In this document: positions 48,865 through 60,588 of the stretch, piece after piece | How positions within the stretch are numbered: position 1 is the first letter of the stretch | How the letters are laid out: each line of letters opens with the position of its first letter | From: Gautieria morchelliformis | Lineage: Eukaryota > Basidiomycota > Agaricomycetes > Gomphales > Gomphaceae | Direction of reading: 5' to 3' | DNA: 64,000 nt | NCBI GenBank assembly: GCA_015179125.1 | Contig: WHVA01000213.1 | Coordinates: forward strand, 62,001-126,000 | The notes under the pieces: generated by a model | What the model saw: the letters and a program-made list of their open reading frames with translations, nothing else | Told to the model about the DNA's origin: nothing | Databases searched by the model: none | Program-made: the position numbers and the translations under genes

Positions 48865-49774
48865 TAATAGAAATCATTAGGAGGGCGTGGATCCACGGCA
48901 AAGCGAGATGTGATCATAGCTGACATGATGGCCCACCGGCTAGTAGACCTAACTAAAGTGACGTCACGCCTTGTAGAGCCAGGTTTGAAACATCGATTCC
49001 CGTGAGTGAAGTGATACTTATCAACAGCTGGCGGAAAGCATTAGATTTGAGAAAATTAAAAGAGCTTGAGCCACATATCTCGAGGTAATCTGCACCGAGA
49101 ATCATCGAGGCCAACCAGATGACGTCGCGATCGTCAGAACGTAAGAGGGTTCTTCATCCGGTTCCGTGTCATCTCGAGCACAGTAGCATCTTTACGCAGG
49201 GAAACCCCACAATTGGCAAACCAGAAGGTGGTTTTGCGAACGCTAAACACTACGTCCCGACTGCAAAAAGGCTCGAAAAGACAGAGACCTGAGCAACATG
49301 TGGGAGACTGAGAGTGTCAGCTACACCGTGCAACCGAGGCAGCACTGGCAAAATTCCTCCCACCTGGGAATAACTTCTCCACCAGCCCGCTCTCATAAAC
49401 AAGTCTCAAGGAATGAACATGAGCCACTGAAGTCCCGCCACGCCTCCCGTTCAGCGGACACACGGCGCGTTACAGTAACGAGGTGAGCGAGAGCGTTTGG
49501 AGGCCGTCAGGCTGAGGGACACAGCTGTCAACGAAGAGAGGTAGTACTATGAAAGGAGTGTCCTTGAACATTCTCGTGTACTAACCTCTGACGTAACGTC
49601 ATTAGTAGTGACATACTCAGTAACGCTCTCAGGACAGAACCGCGACCACTGGCAGGTTCCTAACCATACATTCCAAGCTCATTTATCCGAGTTAATATTC
49701 TCCACGTCGCATAATAATTTATAAGTCCTGACCTCTAGTTGTTCACAAACATACTCCGAGACGTCGCCCATGTC
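48865..49774. other. No recognisable gene; lipase upstream region
   Basis: No coding signal seen. The right part is the upstream region of the lipase gene; the TATA-like sequence ATAATTTATAAGT at about 49713 lies some 60 bp before the start codon. Confidence 0.45.
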
Positions 49775-51377
49775 ATGACTACCCCTTTCCCCTTCTCGAT
49801 TGCATTGATCCTCATCACATTGGCTGCATTGGCAAGCATTTCCAAAGGACACCAATATATTTCTAAAGGTGTGTGGTACTTAACGTCAACGGAACCGGAT
49901 ATCTTTCCTGATTTTACTGGCCCAGATGTGTATCTAGACCTTGTTTTCTGTAAGCAGCTGGTACACCTAGTCCTCCACAATTATGCACACAGAACAACAC
50001 TACAGACTTTAAATATGCCTCAAGTGCATACGCCCCGATATGTCCCCACCCAAATGGTCAAGTTCTTGTTGAAACAGTCAGTAGACATTTCATTTCGGAG
50101 GATATGGCGCTGAGTATTTACCTGCGTAGTTCAATAGTCTTATAATAGGGGTTGCTTCCTGTCCTCTTCATCTTGAAACTGTAACCAATAATTGCATCGT
50201 GGCAGACGCAAGGTTATATCGCGCGCGATGATTCTCGCAAAGAGATTGTTCTAGCACTCCGGGGAAGGTAAGAGGTCATTTCAACGTGAAGATAAATATT
50301 TACCTGATTCTTTTCAGCATGTCTCCTGTGGATCTTCTCGTTGATGCCTATGTTTTCCTGATTCCGTTCGATTTTCCTGGAGTGGCAGCTCCCCCAGGTA
50401 CAATGGTGCACGCAGGATTTCTTAGCGGGTATGTTACCGGTGCCTTTGGAAGACGCAGGTTATTACAACAAATTCTCCCAGATGGAAGGCGGTTGCACCT
50501 GTGGTCCTGGATTCTGTCGGTGTACAGCTCCAAGAGCATTCTGGTATGTAGTCCTTCAACTCGCGCAGTTTCCTGTTCCACTACATGCATCACATGTTAA
50601 AAACTTTCTTTATATTTAGATTACAACATTGTCACCAGCGGGCACTCGCTCGGCGGGGCCCTTGCGTCGATTGCAGCTATGTCTTTAAGGGCCAAATTTC
50701 CATTCACGAATATCTCCATGTACACATATGGTTCGTGGCGTTTTGCCTGCCGATGGAGGATGTGCTTACCAGATCGTCTTGAACGATTAGGGCAACCACG
50801 GACGGGTAACTCAATATATGCCAACTGGGTGAATAATCAATTCGGCGTAAGAATAATGCACGTATTCATCGTGCGCCATTGGCTGAGGCCGTATCCTCAG
50901 GCGAACGCTTTTCGTGTCGTGCACACATATGATGGCGTTCCCACAGTACGTATACCTAATATCCAATGGAATATCGATACGAACTAACAAGAAACCCATC
51001 GCGTAGATAATTCCTGCTGGAAAAACGTCTCTCCTTCGAAATCAGGTCGTGACCCAAAGCAATTCCCTGCCCCATTATTCCTATCGCCATCACGGGTATG
51101 TCATTGATGAGTTTTTCTCGCAGGTTCTTTTGGCAGTGATGTAACTGGACTATTTCAGCGTAGAATATTGGCAAAATCCTGACCCAGCATCTGAGAACAC
51201 CACAAGACGCTGCTCGGCTGATGGAGAAGATCCCAATTGTTCGTCTGCCATCCGTAAGCTCTATCATATTGTTCATCCTTCCCCTGTTTGTCGACATTGC
51301 AATGGATAGCTTCGACTGGAATTAACATGGCGCATATGAAATATTTCGGAATTTTGGCTACAAGGCCATTTTGTTGA
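49775..51377 (+). CDS. Secreted class 3 lipase (alpha/beta hydrolase)
   Basis: A multi-exon gene. The start MTTPFPFSIALILITLAALA is a signal peptide; a Met 36 bases upstream would bury it. Exons then give FKYASSAYAPICPHPNGQ, QGYIARDDSRKEIVLALRG, SMSPVDLLVDAYVFLIPF, GTMVHAGFLSG, a linker WKAVAPVVLDSVG, and the nucleophile elbow NIVTSGHSLGGALASIAA. The chain continues GQPRTGNSIYANWVN, NAFRVVHTYDGVPT with the catalytic Asp, RHHG with VEYWQNPDP for the catalytic His, and ends CSADGEDPNCSSAI, PSTGINMAHMKYFG and ATRPFC (stop 51375-51377). Ser, Asp and His of the triad are all present. About nine introns, all with GT..AG ends. It would hydrolyse triacylglycerols or related esters outside the cell. 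Confidence 0.9.
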
Positions 51378-52038
51378 AGCGAGTGGGTCATCTTCCTCTG
51401 GCAGTCCGTGACGCTGGTCTGGCAAAGCTGTCTACGTGGGAGGTGTGATGGTTTAACTCGAACATTATTTTGGACATTTTGGTACTCAAAAGTTGTTACA
51501 CTAAGGAGCACAGTTGCCTGGATATCTTGGAGATTTTGGGTATCCGATTCCTTTTGTCGACCGGTCCCCATCCTCGCCACGAACCCCTTTACATCACGCT
51601 CGTTTTTCGCGCACAGTTGCTCGAATTTCCGTCCGTGTTTGATGCTAAATCGACCTGCTGTAGTTTTACTTAGAGCTTATGTGGACACTCGTTTCATTGT
51701 TAAGCGGTTCAACTAGTGCGACTGGATTCTTTGCGTAGGTCCTTAGCTGTGCTGGCTACAGCCAGCATCCTGGTCCATACTGGATGCGAGAGTTCTCGCG
51801 GCTTTGGCAAAGTGCCAAACATGTTGCTTCTGCGGCCGGAAGTACTGAAAGCAAAGCTTCTATGGCGACATGGGGAGGCTCACAAAGACCCGGAGGAACT
51901 ACAGCATCAGTGAGTGAAGGCAAAGTGACTTGCTAGAATAGACACTGTCATGCGAGCCCGTATGACAAACAGGCCAAGGGGAATCACCGCTTTTTGGGAG
52001 TCTGAAAACAAACCCCGACCAGGTTAGGACAGCTGGGC
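51378..52038. other. No recognisable gene
   Basis: A short plus-strand ORF at 51716-51913 has no recognisable content. Nothing else is seen between the lipase gene and the copia fragment. Confidence 0.45.
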
Positions 52039-52266
52039 TTAGAGCAAACCAATCAGTTTTAGCAGTGATCTTAGCCATAGTGCCTCATTGATTCTATAGG
52101 TGCATGACATATATTTGGCTTCAACGCTTGAGGTTGCCACCGTTGGTTGCTTTTTCGAGCTCCATGAGATAGGTCCACCCTGGCGTGCAGTGCATTTAAT
52201 AATTTTAACCTTTCTCACACAAGTTTGATACCTGGTATATGATACCACAAGTAATAAGCCATACAT
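52039..52266 (-). pseudogene. Orphan copia RNase H fragment
   Basis: The frame reads PISWSSKKQPTVATSSVEAKYM and then EALWLRSLLKLIG, the highly conserved end of copia RNase H (the SWSSKKQ..SS.EAEY block). No RT or LTR lies next to it. It cannot be the missing end of the copia element at 3786, which is far away, and probably marks an independent decayed insertion. Confidence 0.8.
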
Positions 52267-52569
52267 CTTACACCTTTTTGAACTTCCAACGACTGTTTGC
52301 CTAGAAAACAGTTGAAGAGTGGTTCCTGCAGCGTCTTAGACAAGATCGCTGTGCTGACGATTGGAAAATCATCAGAAAATGAACATAGTACAACATACTA
52401 GGCGGATGCTCACAACTTTTTATTACCTGTAGCTTCACCCATTTTATTCTCAGATTATAGAAAAGAAGAGGACGAAAGTATATGCCAATCTTATTGTTGG
52501 GCTATAAATAAATTTTCTTTTGTCCCTCCCCGAGCGGCTGCTCCGCTGACGAGAACACCTCTTTTGATT

Positions 52570-52960
52570 TTTACCCCTCTTCTTATTTTTTCTACCCACT
52601 TTTAATATACACTATATCATTATAACTATTCATATATATTACAAATATCTAGACAACTACTATTACTCCATATGGTAGTCTAATACTCTCTCATTATAAC
52701 TAGTCATACTAATACTCCTACTCATATCTATTAGAAGTATCTATCCAACTATCTGTTATTCTATCTTGTAGTCAGATACTCTCTCATATGTATATATATC
52801 TCTGAGATGTTTAAACATATACAGAATATTCTAATAACATCTATTATTCTCCTTATAAATATTACTGTATATTCCTATATGTTGTTATAATACTCTTATA
52901 ATGTATATTATATACTCATATATGCTGTATTACATAACCATTATGATTATCCTCCCTACA
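52570..52960. repeat. AT-rich stretch with diverged tandem repeats
   Basis: About 390 bp of very AT-rich DNA. Imperfect units of roughly 100 bp share ATACTCTCTCAT and the surrounding ACTA/TATC phrases (near 52683 and 52767). It directly precedes the first gypsy gag. I could not show that it is an LTR. Confidence 0.6.
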
Positions 52961-52997
52961 ATCAACTGTGCGCCTGTGATGTACCCTCTCAGTCAAA

Positions 52998-55402
52998 TGA
53001 CACAATCTAGCAGTTCGCGCAACAAAACCCTGGTGCAGCCTAATGACACCACGGCTGACGCTACCTTGGGCTCAGGGCCCAAGGAAATAGAAGACGGTGA
53101 AGTCATAGATCTTGCTACACACATCCTTGCACCAGAGGACGGGGACAAGTCACGCTCCCCATCCCGCTCACGCCCCCCTCATGATAAGGGCAAGGGCCAA
53201 GTCAGATCACCCGTCAGCAATGACGAAGGCTCAGCATCGGACTGGATGTCGCGACAAGTTAAGAGCCACGACGCAGCCCCCCGGTCCAAAGATTGGACAA
53301 CTGTTGCTCCTCCCAAGGAACAACGTCAAAATCGACGAGCACCTGAGGACAATCAGGACTCAGAATACTCCAGCTCAAGTCGAAAGAGCTCAAGGACAAA
53401 CACCACTGATGAAACAACGGTGACTGTGCAGCTGAACAATCAGCTACACGAAGCAACCCAACCCATCGGCCACGCTGATGCGAGGAACGAGCAGATAGGC
53501 CGTGAGCTGGAGAAGGTGGCAGATGGGATTGCTGGCATAGTCACGATGACACACAGACTAGCCAGGTCACTTGCGGGCCTGCAAGCATCACTGGCTGAAT
53601 CCCGCACGGACGTGCGCCAGAGCAACACAGAAATTGCCGGCGCTACAAGCCCTTGAAGACAAGAACAAGCGTCGCCACCACCGAACATCCCATCCGTGCA
53701 GGACATATGGTTCAGGAATGAATCGAGAAACCGCGAGACCAACATGGCCCCAGAGAGGGATGGCAAAACCATCCAACAGGCAGTCTGTGAACAGGTGGCC
53801 TTGGAGGTCGACTCTGAGGACACGGCCACGAGCCTGGAACTCGAAGTCGAGCACTGGCAACGGAAAGAGGCGCAAGCTGCCTGTCGCTATATGCGTGCCC
53901 TGGAGCTGCGCAGGCAGCATGCCAAAGAGGTGGTGACTTGAGCGCAGACCACCCAGCTGCTGAACGAGCAGCAGGAGCGTGTCGTTCAGGAGGCCAGACA
54001 AGCATGTTCTGCTCTCTTGAGCAGACTATGAGTCCAGAATGTGGGATTGACAGGGGACACCTGACATCAATCCCCATGAAGCAGTGAGCAGTTAGAAACT
54101 GCCCCACCACGTGCTGCTGTACAGCCACGCGAAAGGTCTTTTGCCTTGACCTTCAGTCAAGGCATCCTGGACCAAATTGAAGGCCCACAGGAGCCATATG
54201 ACAGCGTCACATGGATGATCCGTGTAGCGCTTGCAGACGCTGCAGACACGGACCCTGAAAAGTCCGTGCTCGCGAAAGCTGGCATAAAGCTGGCACACCC
54301 CGAGCCATACGCCGGAGGTTCGGACCTCGAAGAATTCGAGGGGTTCGTAGCGGGCATCTTGAGGTGGCTCAAGATGAACTGCCTACTAGGGCCAACCACC
54401 ATGCAGATGCAGGTGGATTACCTGGGCACTCACCTAACCGGCAAAGCCCAAGAATGGTTTGTTCAAAACGTTGAGCGTTTCGATCGTCAGGTCCATGAAT
54501 GGACCTTGGAAATGGCTATGCAAGGGCTGCAGAAGAGATTCATGCACACCCTCACATATCACCACGCGTTGAACAAATTTGACACTGTCGTGCAAGGCAC
54601 GAAGACCATTCAGGAAATACTGAATGAGCTCACGAAGTACTTGGCCTGGATGATACAGCCGCCTGATGAATACACACCCCGTAGACGGTTCGTGTCAGCA
54701 TTGTGCGATACATTGCGCAATGAAGTCCTGAAGAAAGGCTACAATGCCAAATTCAGCTTGATCGAGCAGCTCTTTGAAGCTGCCTGAATGATTGAGGAGG
54801 CATCCCGGTACAACCAAGGCATGCGTCGGGCAGAAACCGCAGCCGCAATGGCCATCACGTCACAGCTTGTGACGAGCAAGCTAACTGCACAGTCAGGCTT
54901 TAAAAAGCCCACTGCATTCCAGGCAAACAATGCCTTCTGCCAACCCATGGCAACAAAGCCGCCACAAACAGGTTGTCCGCCTGAGGCGTTGGGAAACTCA
55001 GCAAAGCCGAGATACCCACAAAAGCCATCCGGCCGCCCTCCAGATAGGCCGCAAAATTCCCATAGCAGCGCAAGCTGCTTTGAATGCGGCCAGGCAGGCC
55101 ACATTAAGGCGAATTGCCTGCGCCTGAGGCCAAAAGTGCGGCCAGCGGCTGTACAGCAGGACGACGATGAGGGTCTGGAGGGTCCCATTGATACCTCTCT
55201 TCAAGAGGTCGAAGAGGGGGAGGGTGACCCTCAGGAAACTGCGGATCAAGAAGGAAATGGTGAGCCAGCAGAAGCCTGGGAGCCTGAACCATCCCAATAC
55301 TACGATTGGGATGAAGACATGGCAGACAACCAGACTGCCTACAGATCCAGCGCGATTAGAATCGCGCAGGTAGATGAGACAGCCAAAGTCATGGCTGCTT
55401 GA
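52998..55402 (+). pseudogene. Gypsy copy 1 gag with capsid domain and zinc knuckle
   Basis: The start is taken at MTQSSSSRNKTLVQP. One frame continues through an acidic/Ser-rich N-terminus, a coiled-coil region (LELEVEHWQRKEAQAA), a retrotransposon capsid domain (AHPEPYAGGSDLEEFEGF, LTGKAQEWFVQNVER) and a CCHC knuckle (CFECGQAGHIKANC) near 55077. It is broken by in-frame TGA codons at 53654, 53939, 54029, 54062, 54077, 54785 and 55400, with no TAA or TAG and no frame change over 2.4 kb. The frame continues beyond a further TGA at 55463 into protease. Gag would build the particle and bind RNA. Confidence 0.85.
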
Positions 55403-55944
55403 ACGACGGCCCGAGATAAGGCGGCCAAACCGATGTATCATCATCGGACCAAACACCGCACATGACTGGTAGGGCTGTGCTGCGAAAACTGTACCCTGTC
55501 AGGGTACTGGGAAATTGGTGGCACAAAGGCCCACTGTCTACTAGACAGTGGGAGTGAAGGGGTACTGCTATCCCCCCAATTCAATCGTGCCACTGGCATT
55601 AAGACATTTGCCTTGGAACAGCCAATTGCCCTGCAATTGGTGTGCATCGGTAGTCGATCAATGATCAACTACGGGACAAACACGACCATTAGATTTGGTC
55701 GCGAAACAGTCGAAGAATACTTCAATGTGGTGAATGTCAAGTACTACGACATTATTTGGGGACTCCATGCCTAAGGAAACTAGGGGTGACCCTGGACTTT
55801 GCCAGTCCAGGGACAATCCATGTGGGGAATGAAACCATCCCTACAGGAAAAGTAAGCTTCGACAACGAAAAGTCGTCAAAGAATGGCATGGGCCCAAAGG
55901 TGAGTAGAATCACCTCGGGGCTCATACCCCCCCTGGCCAATTGA
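55403..55944 (+). pseudogene. Gypsy copy 1 aspartic protease region
   Basis: In the gag frame, after TGA at 55463, comes the retropepsin active site in CLLDSGSEGVLLSPQF, followed by INYGTNTTIRFG and EYFNVVNVKYYDII. At about 55757 a one-base shift moves the reading to GTPCLRKLGVTLDFASPG, the normal continuation of gypsy protease toward RT. Shortly after (IPTGKVSF) homology ends. The protease would cleave Gag-Pol; this copy is inactive. Confidence 0.8.
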
Positions 55945-55950
55945 AGCCAG

Positions 55951-56003
55951 GAGGATGAGTCTCGCAACTCATCCTCACCCTCTCCCTACACCCGTAGGGA
56001 GAG
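55951..56003. repeat. Two adjacent perfect 10-bp hairpins at the RT deletion point
   Basis: Hairpin 1 pairs 55951-55960 with 55967-55976 (loop of 6). Hairpin 2 pairs 55980-55989 with 55994-56003 (loop of 4). They sit exactly where the reverse transcriptase should start. Confidence 0.9.
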
Positions 56004-56053
56004 ACGCTGTCATCTCACGATGAAGGCACTAGAAAAAAGGAAAAAGCCGCCGA

Positions 56054-58362
56054 GTGCCGGGGGTCCAAACAGACGAGGTGGACCTCTACTCCATCCGAAT
56101 GGAGTGTCTCGGCCATATGATCGATGGCCGAGGGGTACATGCCGACGAGGACAAGATGCAACGCATCCGGGAGTGGCGCAGGCCACGGACGTTCAACGAC
56201 GTCCAGCGTTTCCTCGGGCTGGTACAGTATCTGGCACACTACATGCCGGATGTTAGCGCATATACCACCCCACTATCGGGCTGTGCGCGTAATAACCGTC
56301 CATTCGAATGGACACCACTACTCGACAAATGCTGGCAAAGCATTAAGGCATTGGCCTGTAAGGCCCCGATCCTGCGTCCAGTAGACGCAAGGTGCCCAGA
56401 GCCGATCTGGGTGATCACCGACGGATCAAAAGCCGGCATCAGTGCGGTCTACGGCCAAGGTCCTGACTGGAAAACTTGTCAACCAGCCGGCTTCTTGTCA
56501 AATAAGTTCAGCGTTGCTCAACAACACTACCGGACTCACGAGCATGAGACGATCGCGGTGCTCGAGGCTCTCATGAAATGGGAGGACAAATTGCTGGGGC
56601 GAAGGTTCACCCTCATCACAGACCACAAAGGGCTCGAGTACTTCAAGACCCAGAAGAGCCTATCTGACCAACAGGTCAGATGGTGGGAGTTTCTATCCCG
56701 GTTCAATTTCAACACCGTTCATGTTGACGGTGTAGAGAACAAGGTAGCGGACTGCCTGTCGCGCTACTACGAGAGCGACACGAGTGATGACAATCACCCG
56801 GACCATGTCTTCGTGAACGTGGATGCGCGTTTGGACCCGGATGGCGAGTTATTGCCCACCGACCGGTATGTCGAGTTGCGAACAGCAGTGACAAGACGCT
56901 CTAAATGCCTCGCTGAGAAGACAGAGGCGAGAGTAACGGAAGCCGCCGCATTAAACGAGGGCTCGCCAGAGCCTGCAAACGTCGCCGCGTCCCGCGATGA
57001 CGATGATGACGTCAGAGCCATCGCCGCAGGAAATGACGGCGCGCCCCTACGCCGGGTCGTTGAGCAAGGCGTAGACCTGTCGAAGGTCCTACGAGACATG
57101 TACCACAGGGACACCATGTTCACAAAGATCATGGTGCACCCGGACGCGCACCCGAGATTCGGGATCCAGGACGGGCTGATCTGGACTAAGAATCAGCTCA
57201 AAAGAGATGTCATTGCCATCCCCTGCTCTGTTCTTCAAGGGGCAAGGAAGCTGATCGAAATTATCATCGATTGGGCACATCAGATAGTTGGCCACTATGG
57301 CGATCTGAAGACTTCGAACTACGTTCGAAGAGCATATTGGTGGCCGGGCATGAGCCCAGACATAGAAGCGTTCTGCACATCGTGCGCAAGGTGTCAGATG
57401 ACGAAAACCGGGCCACAACGGCCCAAAGGCCTACAACACAGCCTACCCATTCCAGATAGGCCATGGCAGTCGATTGGCATCGACTTCATGGGGCCCCTGC
57501 CCAAATCCAACAACTGTGACTACCTGATGGTAGTCATCTACCGACTAACGTCGCTCATACACCTCGTACCAACCACGACGAGCGTGTCAGCCAAGGGAGT
57601 AGCCTGGCTGTTTCTGAAGGAGGTCATTCGACTCCACGGAGTTCCCGACTCCATCGTCTCGGACAGAGACTCGAAGTTCACGTCGATCTTCTGGCGTGAA
57701 CTACAAGGACTCATGGGGACTAAGCTCCTCACGTCAACTGCCTTCCATCCCCAAATGGATGGAGCCACCGAGTGGGCAAACCGCTCGATCGGCCAGATAT
57801 TGCGCGCGGTCGTCAGAGACGATCAGAAGGATTGGGCATTGAAATGCCCAATGGTAGAGGTCACCCTCAACCCCAACGTCAGCGCGACCACAGGGTTCAC
57901 ACCTTTCGAGCTGAACCGCGGCTATATGCCGCGGATAGACCTCCCCATAGCCGTGGACACCCGTTCAAGGGGGTAGCCCGGTTCGCACATCAGGCAAAAT
58001 GGAACCTGATGGCTGCACACGATGCAATCATAGAGCATCGAGTGACGCAAACGTTTCATGCAAACAAGAAACGTAGGGCGAGCGACAGGTACGCGGCCAA
58101 CGACCGCGTCTACCTTTCGACACAACACCTAACTCTCCCGAAAGGAAGAGCCAGAAAGCTAGTCCCGTGGTACATTGGACCGTACCGCGTTGTCGAGGCT
58201 CACAACGACGCCTCGACGGTGACCCTCGATCTTCCCGACGAACTGAAAAGCCGTCGTATTTCACCGGTCTTCCATTCCAGCCTCGTACGGCGATACGAGG
58301 CTAACAACGATGAATTGTTCCCTTGTCGTGAGGCCAAGTCATTTTATGACTTCGGAGCAAAT
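56054..58362 (+). pseudogene. Gypsy copy 1 RNase H and integrase
   Basis: The frame starts in the RT thumb/connection (LYSIRMECLGHMIDGRGVH, FLGLVQYLAHYMPDV). RNase H follows with WVITDGSKAGISAVYG, HETIAVLEALMKWED and LITDHKGLEYF. The integrase has an HHCC zinc site (HQIVGHYGDLKT, CTSCARCQ) and the DDE core: Asp in GIDFMGPLP, Asp in VSDRDSKFTS and Glu in GATEWANRS. A one-base loss near 57962 shifts the frame; the GPY/F-like module YIGPYRVVEAHNDAS and SPVFHSSLVRRY continue in the new frame to the hAT insertion at 58363. The polymerase palm with YxDD is missing altogether. Confidence 0.85.
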
Positions 58363-59125
58363 CAGGGCTGTCCACGAGTCCAGGTTCCTGCAGGTGACTC
58401 GCAGTTCAACCTGCGATTTTAACCTGCAGATCCAACTCCCACAAGTCCAGGTGACCCGGCGCCTAAAAACCTGCCAAGTCCAGGTTTGGCCTTTGGAATT
58501 CCGCAGGTGACTTGCAGACCTGCAAGCCTTAAATGCCAAGAATTCATGTCATTCAACTACTATTACCTCCTTCTGGAGTAGAGAAGTCAGTCATCTCAGG
58601 TATCTGCGAGTATGCCGGTTCCTCCACAATGGATTACAGGGTTGACTTCCTTGACTACTAGACAATTGAATAGAGACCTGAAGCACCGAAAAAAAAACAC
58701 GAACCGGTAGAGAACTTGCAGCTCTCAGGTGATCTGCGAGTATGCCCGTTCCTCCACACTGATGTGGCGGCATTGCTGCCCACTGATTGACCTATGTAGG
58801 GCCATCAGTTGTGCAGACTTGTGAGTCCAAACAGACCATGTGACTCACTGTCTGTTCATATGATCTGCACCTGGCCAGGGACCTGGGCCATGTCTTTCCA
58901 TGGAGGAGGGCCGTCCCCATGGGAGGAGACACATCATGCACTCGCATGGGGTGAGTCAGCTTGGAATAATCCGGCAAGTCACCGCAAGTCACCCGCAGGT
59001 TTAACCTGCGGGTCCAAGTCAACCTGCAGAAAAACTCAGGTCAAGTCCAGGTTCCACTTCTGGAAGCTGGCAAACCTGCGAGTCCAAGTCCAGGTAACCT
59101 GCAGGTTGACTCGTGGACAGCCCTA
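58363..59125. mobile_element. Non-autonomous hAT-like element with 8-bp target duplication
   Basis: 763 bp inserted in the gypsy pol frame. It starts CAGGGCTGTCCACGAGTC and ends with the inverse of TAGGGCTGTCCACGAGTC. It is flanked on both sides by GAGCAAAT (58355-58362 and 59126-59133). An 8-bp duplication and CAGGG-type ends are hallmarks of hAT transposons. Inside are many short direct and inverted copies of AAGTCCAGGT and CCTGCAGGT, as expected of subterminal transposase-binding motifs, plus a 30-bp internal repeat (about 58599 and 58731). There is no transposase ORF. Removing the insert plus one duplication restores the reading frame that gypsy copy 2 has uninterrupted. Confidence 0.9.
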
Positions 59126-59332
59126 GAGCAAATGACGACGAGGAGTGGCTCGTCGACGAGATTATCGCACATTGATGGATAAACTCGACGGACCTGGAGC
59201 TCCAGGTCCGTTGGACCCTAGGCGACGTGACATGGGAACCCATGTCATCCTGCAAGGACCTTGAAGCCCTAGATAGCTCTCTAGAGCTTCAGGGGGTGGG
59301 CAAGCCATGCGTCCTCCCCAGACGCCGCTAGA
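59126..59332 (+). pseudogene. Gypsy copy 1 C-terminal chromodomain
   Basis: After the hAT insertion the pol frame continues DDEEWLVDEIIAH, a TGA at 59173-59175, then WINSTDLELQVRWTLGDVTW and CKDLEALDSS. This has the chromodomain pattern (VDEI..HR..LE..V.W..TWEP) found at the end of integrase in chromoviruses, where it guides integration to modified histones. Copy 2 has CGA at the position of the TGA. Confidence 0.75.
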
Positions 59333-59451
59333 CGCGTCCGTCACGTGCAGACCACATGACGCGCCGGCCACGGCGCGGTTAAATTTTCGCCTCGGATCTT
59401 TCCGAGGGTGCATCGCTTCTTGGAAGCAACCACCATCATCTACCCACGAAG

Positions 59452-60555
59452 ATGATGCCCCCCAAAGATGGGATGGACGTTGATCCGTCAATGTCCACAA
59501 CGCGAACAACGGCCCCGAGGCAGGGGGCCGCAGACATTCTACGTGCTCCAATAGACCAGGAGCACTGGATGATCGTGGGATGGGAGGACGCCCTCGCCAT
59601 CGTCCACCCAGACGATTGCGCAACATGCGCAGACTACGCCGCGCACCTTAGGGCCGCGACCGGCGCCAAAGAAACGCCACAGCTCACGCGTACATGCGAG
59701 ATGATCGGCGTATTTAAACGCATCGAGCGCGAACAATGCACTCGCAATCCCAAAAGGGATTGTCTCCTGATAGCGGGTGGTACCCTGCACGATATCGCGG
59801 CCATCCTAAAGGGTTGAATACACAACCCTGAAGGAATCCCATCAGCCATCCGTGACAATGCGGATGGCACCTTCAACCTAGACGACATGGACGTCTGGAT
59901 GTGGTTGAAGGCCCTTGCGCCCCGGGTCAAAGGGGTTGCATCACCTCTCAGGGCGAGGCTACTCAACCTATTCGGCTCGACAGACCAATGGTCGAGCCTC
60001 GTTGACGCCAGGGAAGTGCTGACGCCTCAGAGCACCACCCTGCGGCTCTCCATCATGGGCCCATTCCCCATGGGGGGCCGAGCCAGCCCCAACATCCCCC
60101 TCGCCGAGATCACGAGATGGTTGGCCCGCTATGTGGGGGTCACTCGTGAGCGAGTGGCATGCATTGAACACTATGTTCAATGCAGCATCACTGGCGCAGC
60201 ATTCAGTGCTGCCACTCGCGAGGGCCAACAAAAGGTCCTCGAGACCAGCCATGTGAGGACTGCAGTGCCATGACCCCTCACTCACGCTCAGCTCGACCAA
60301 GAGCTGGCGCGCTTCTGGCCCCCTCCTCAGACTGAGGACCTGGCCGTTGAGGCCATGCTCCGCGAGGACGCTGGCCTCATCACCCAAGCGGATACCGCCG
60401 CTAGTGGTGAGGCCGACCAGCCTCACCCAATCACCACCGATGACGCGGAGGTGCCCCCAGAGGAGTCACGTGCTCCACCGGCCCCGTACGACAATGACGT
60501 CATCGTATTGGCCACTCTAGAGGGCTCCATTATGGATGACCTCTATGAGTTGTAG
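59452..60555 (+). pseudogene. Extra ORF downstream of gypsy pol, copy 1
   Basis: The start MMPPKDGMDVDPSMS opens one frame of about 367 codons ending MDDLYEL at TAG 60553-60555. It is broken only by two TGA codons, at 59815-59817 and 60271-60273. Near the N-terminus is H-x3-C-x2-C-x5-H (in AIVHPDDCATCADYAAH), kept in copy 2 (AIIHSDKCKCCESYATH). The middle is helical (LDDMDVWMWLKALAPRV; AEITRWLARYVGVTRERVA) and the C-terminus acidic and proline-rich. There is no signal peptide or membrane helix, so it is not an envelope protein. Similar N-terminal starts (KDGMDVDPS and MDGIKEVIDIEPS) show a common origin. I do not recognise the family; it lies where accessory genes occur in some LTR elements. 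Confidence 0.65.
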
Positions 60556-60588
60556 TTAACCCCTATAGTTGTATATAGAGGGGGAGGG

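Noticed and set aside
52300..52960. AT-rich stretch as the 5' LTR of gypsy copy 1
   Set aside because: It shares no start (TGTAAATAACCC) or other phrase with the probable 3' LTR at 60589.
59452..60555. Extra gypsy ORF as an envelope gene
   Set aside because: No signal peptide, membrane helix or glycoprotein-like cysteine pattern.
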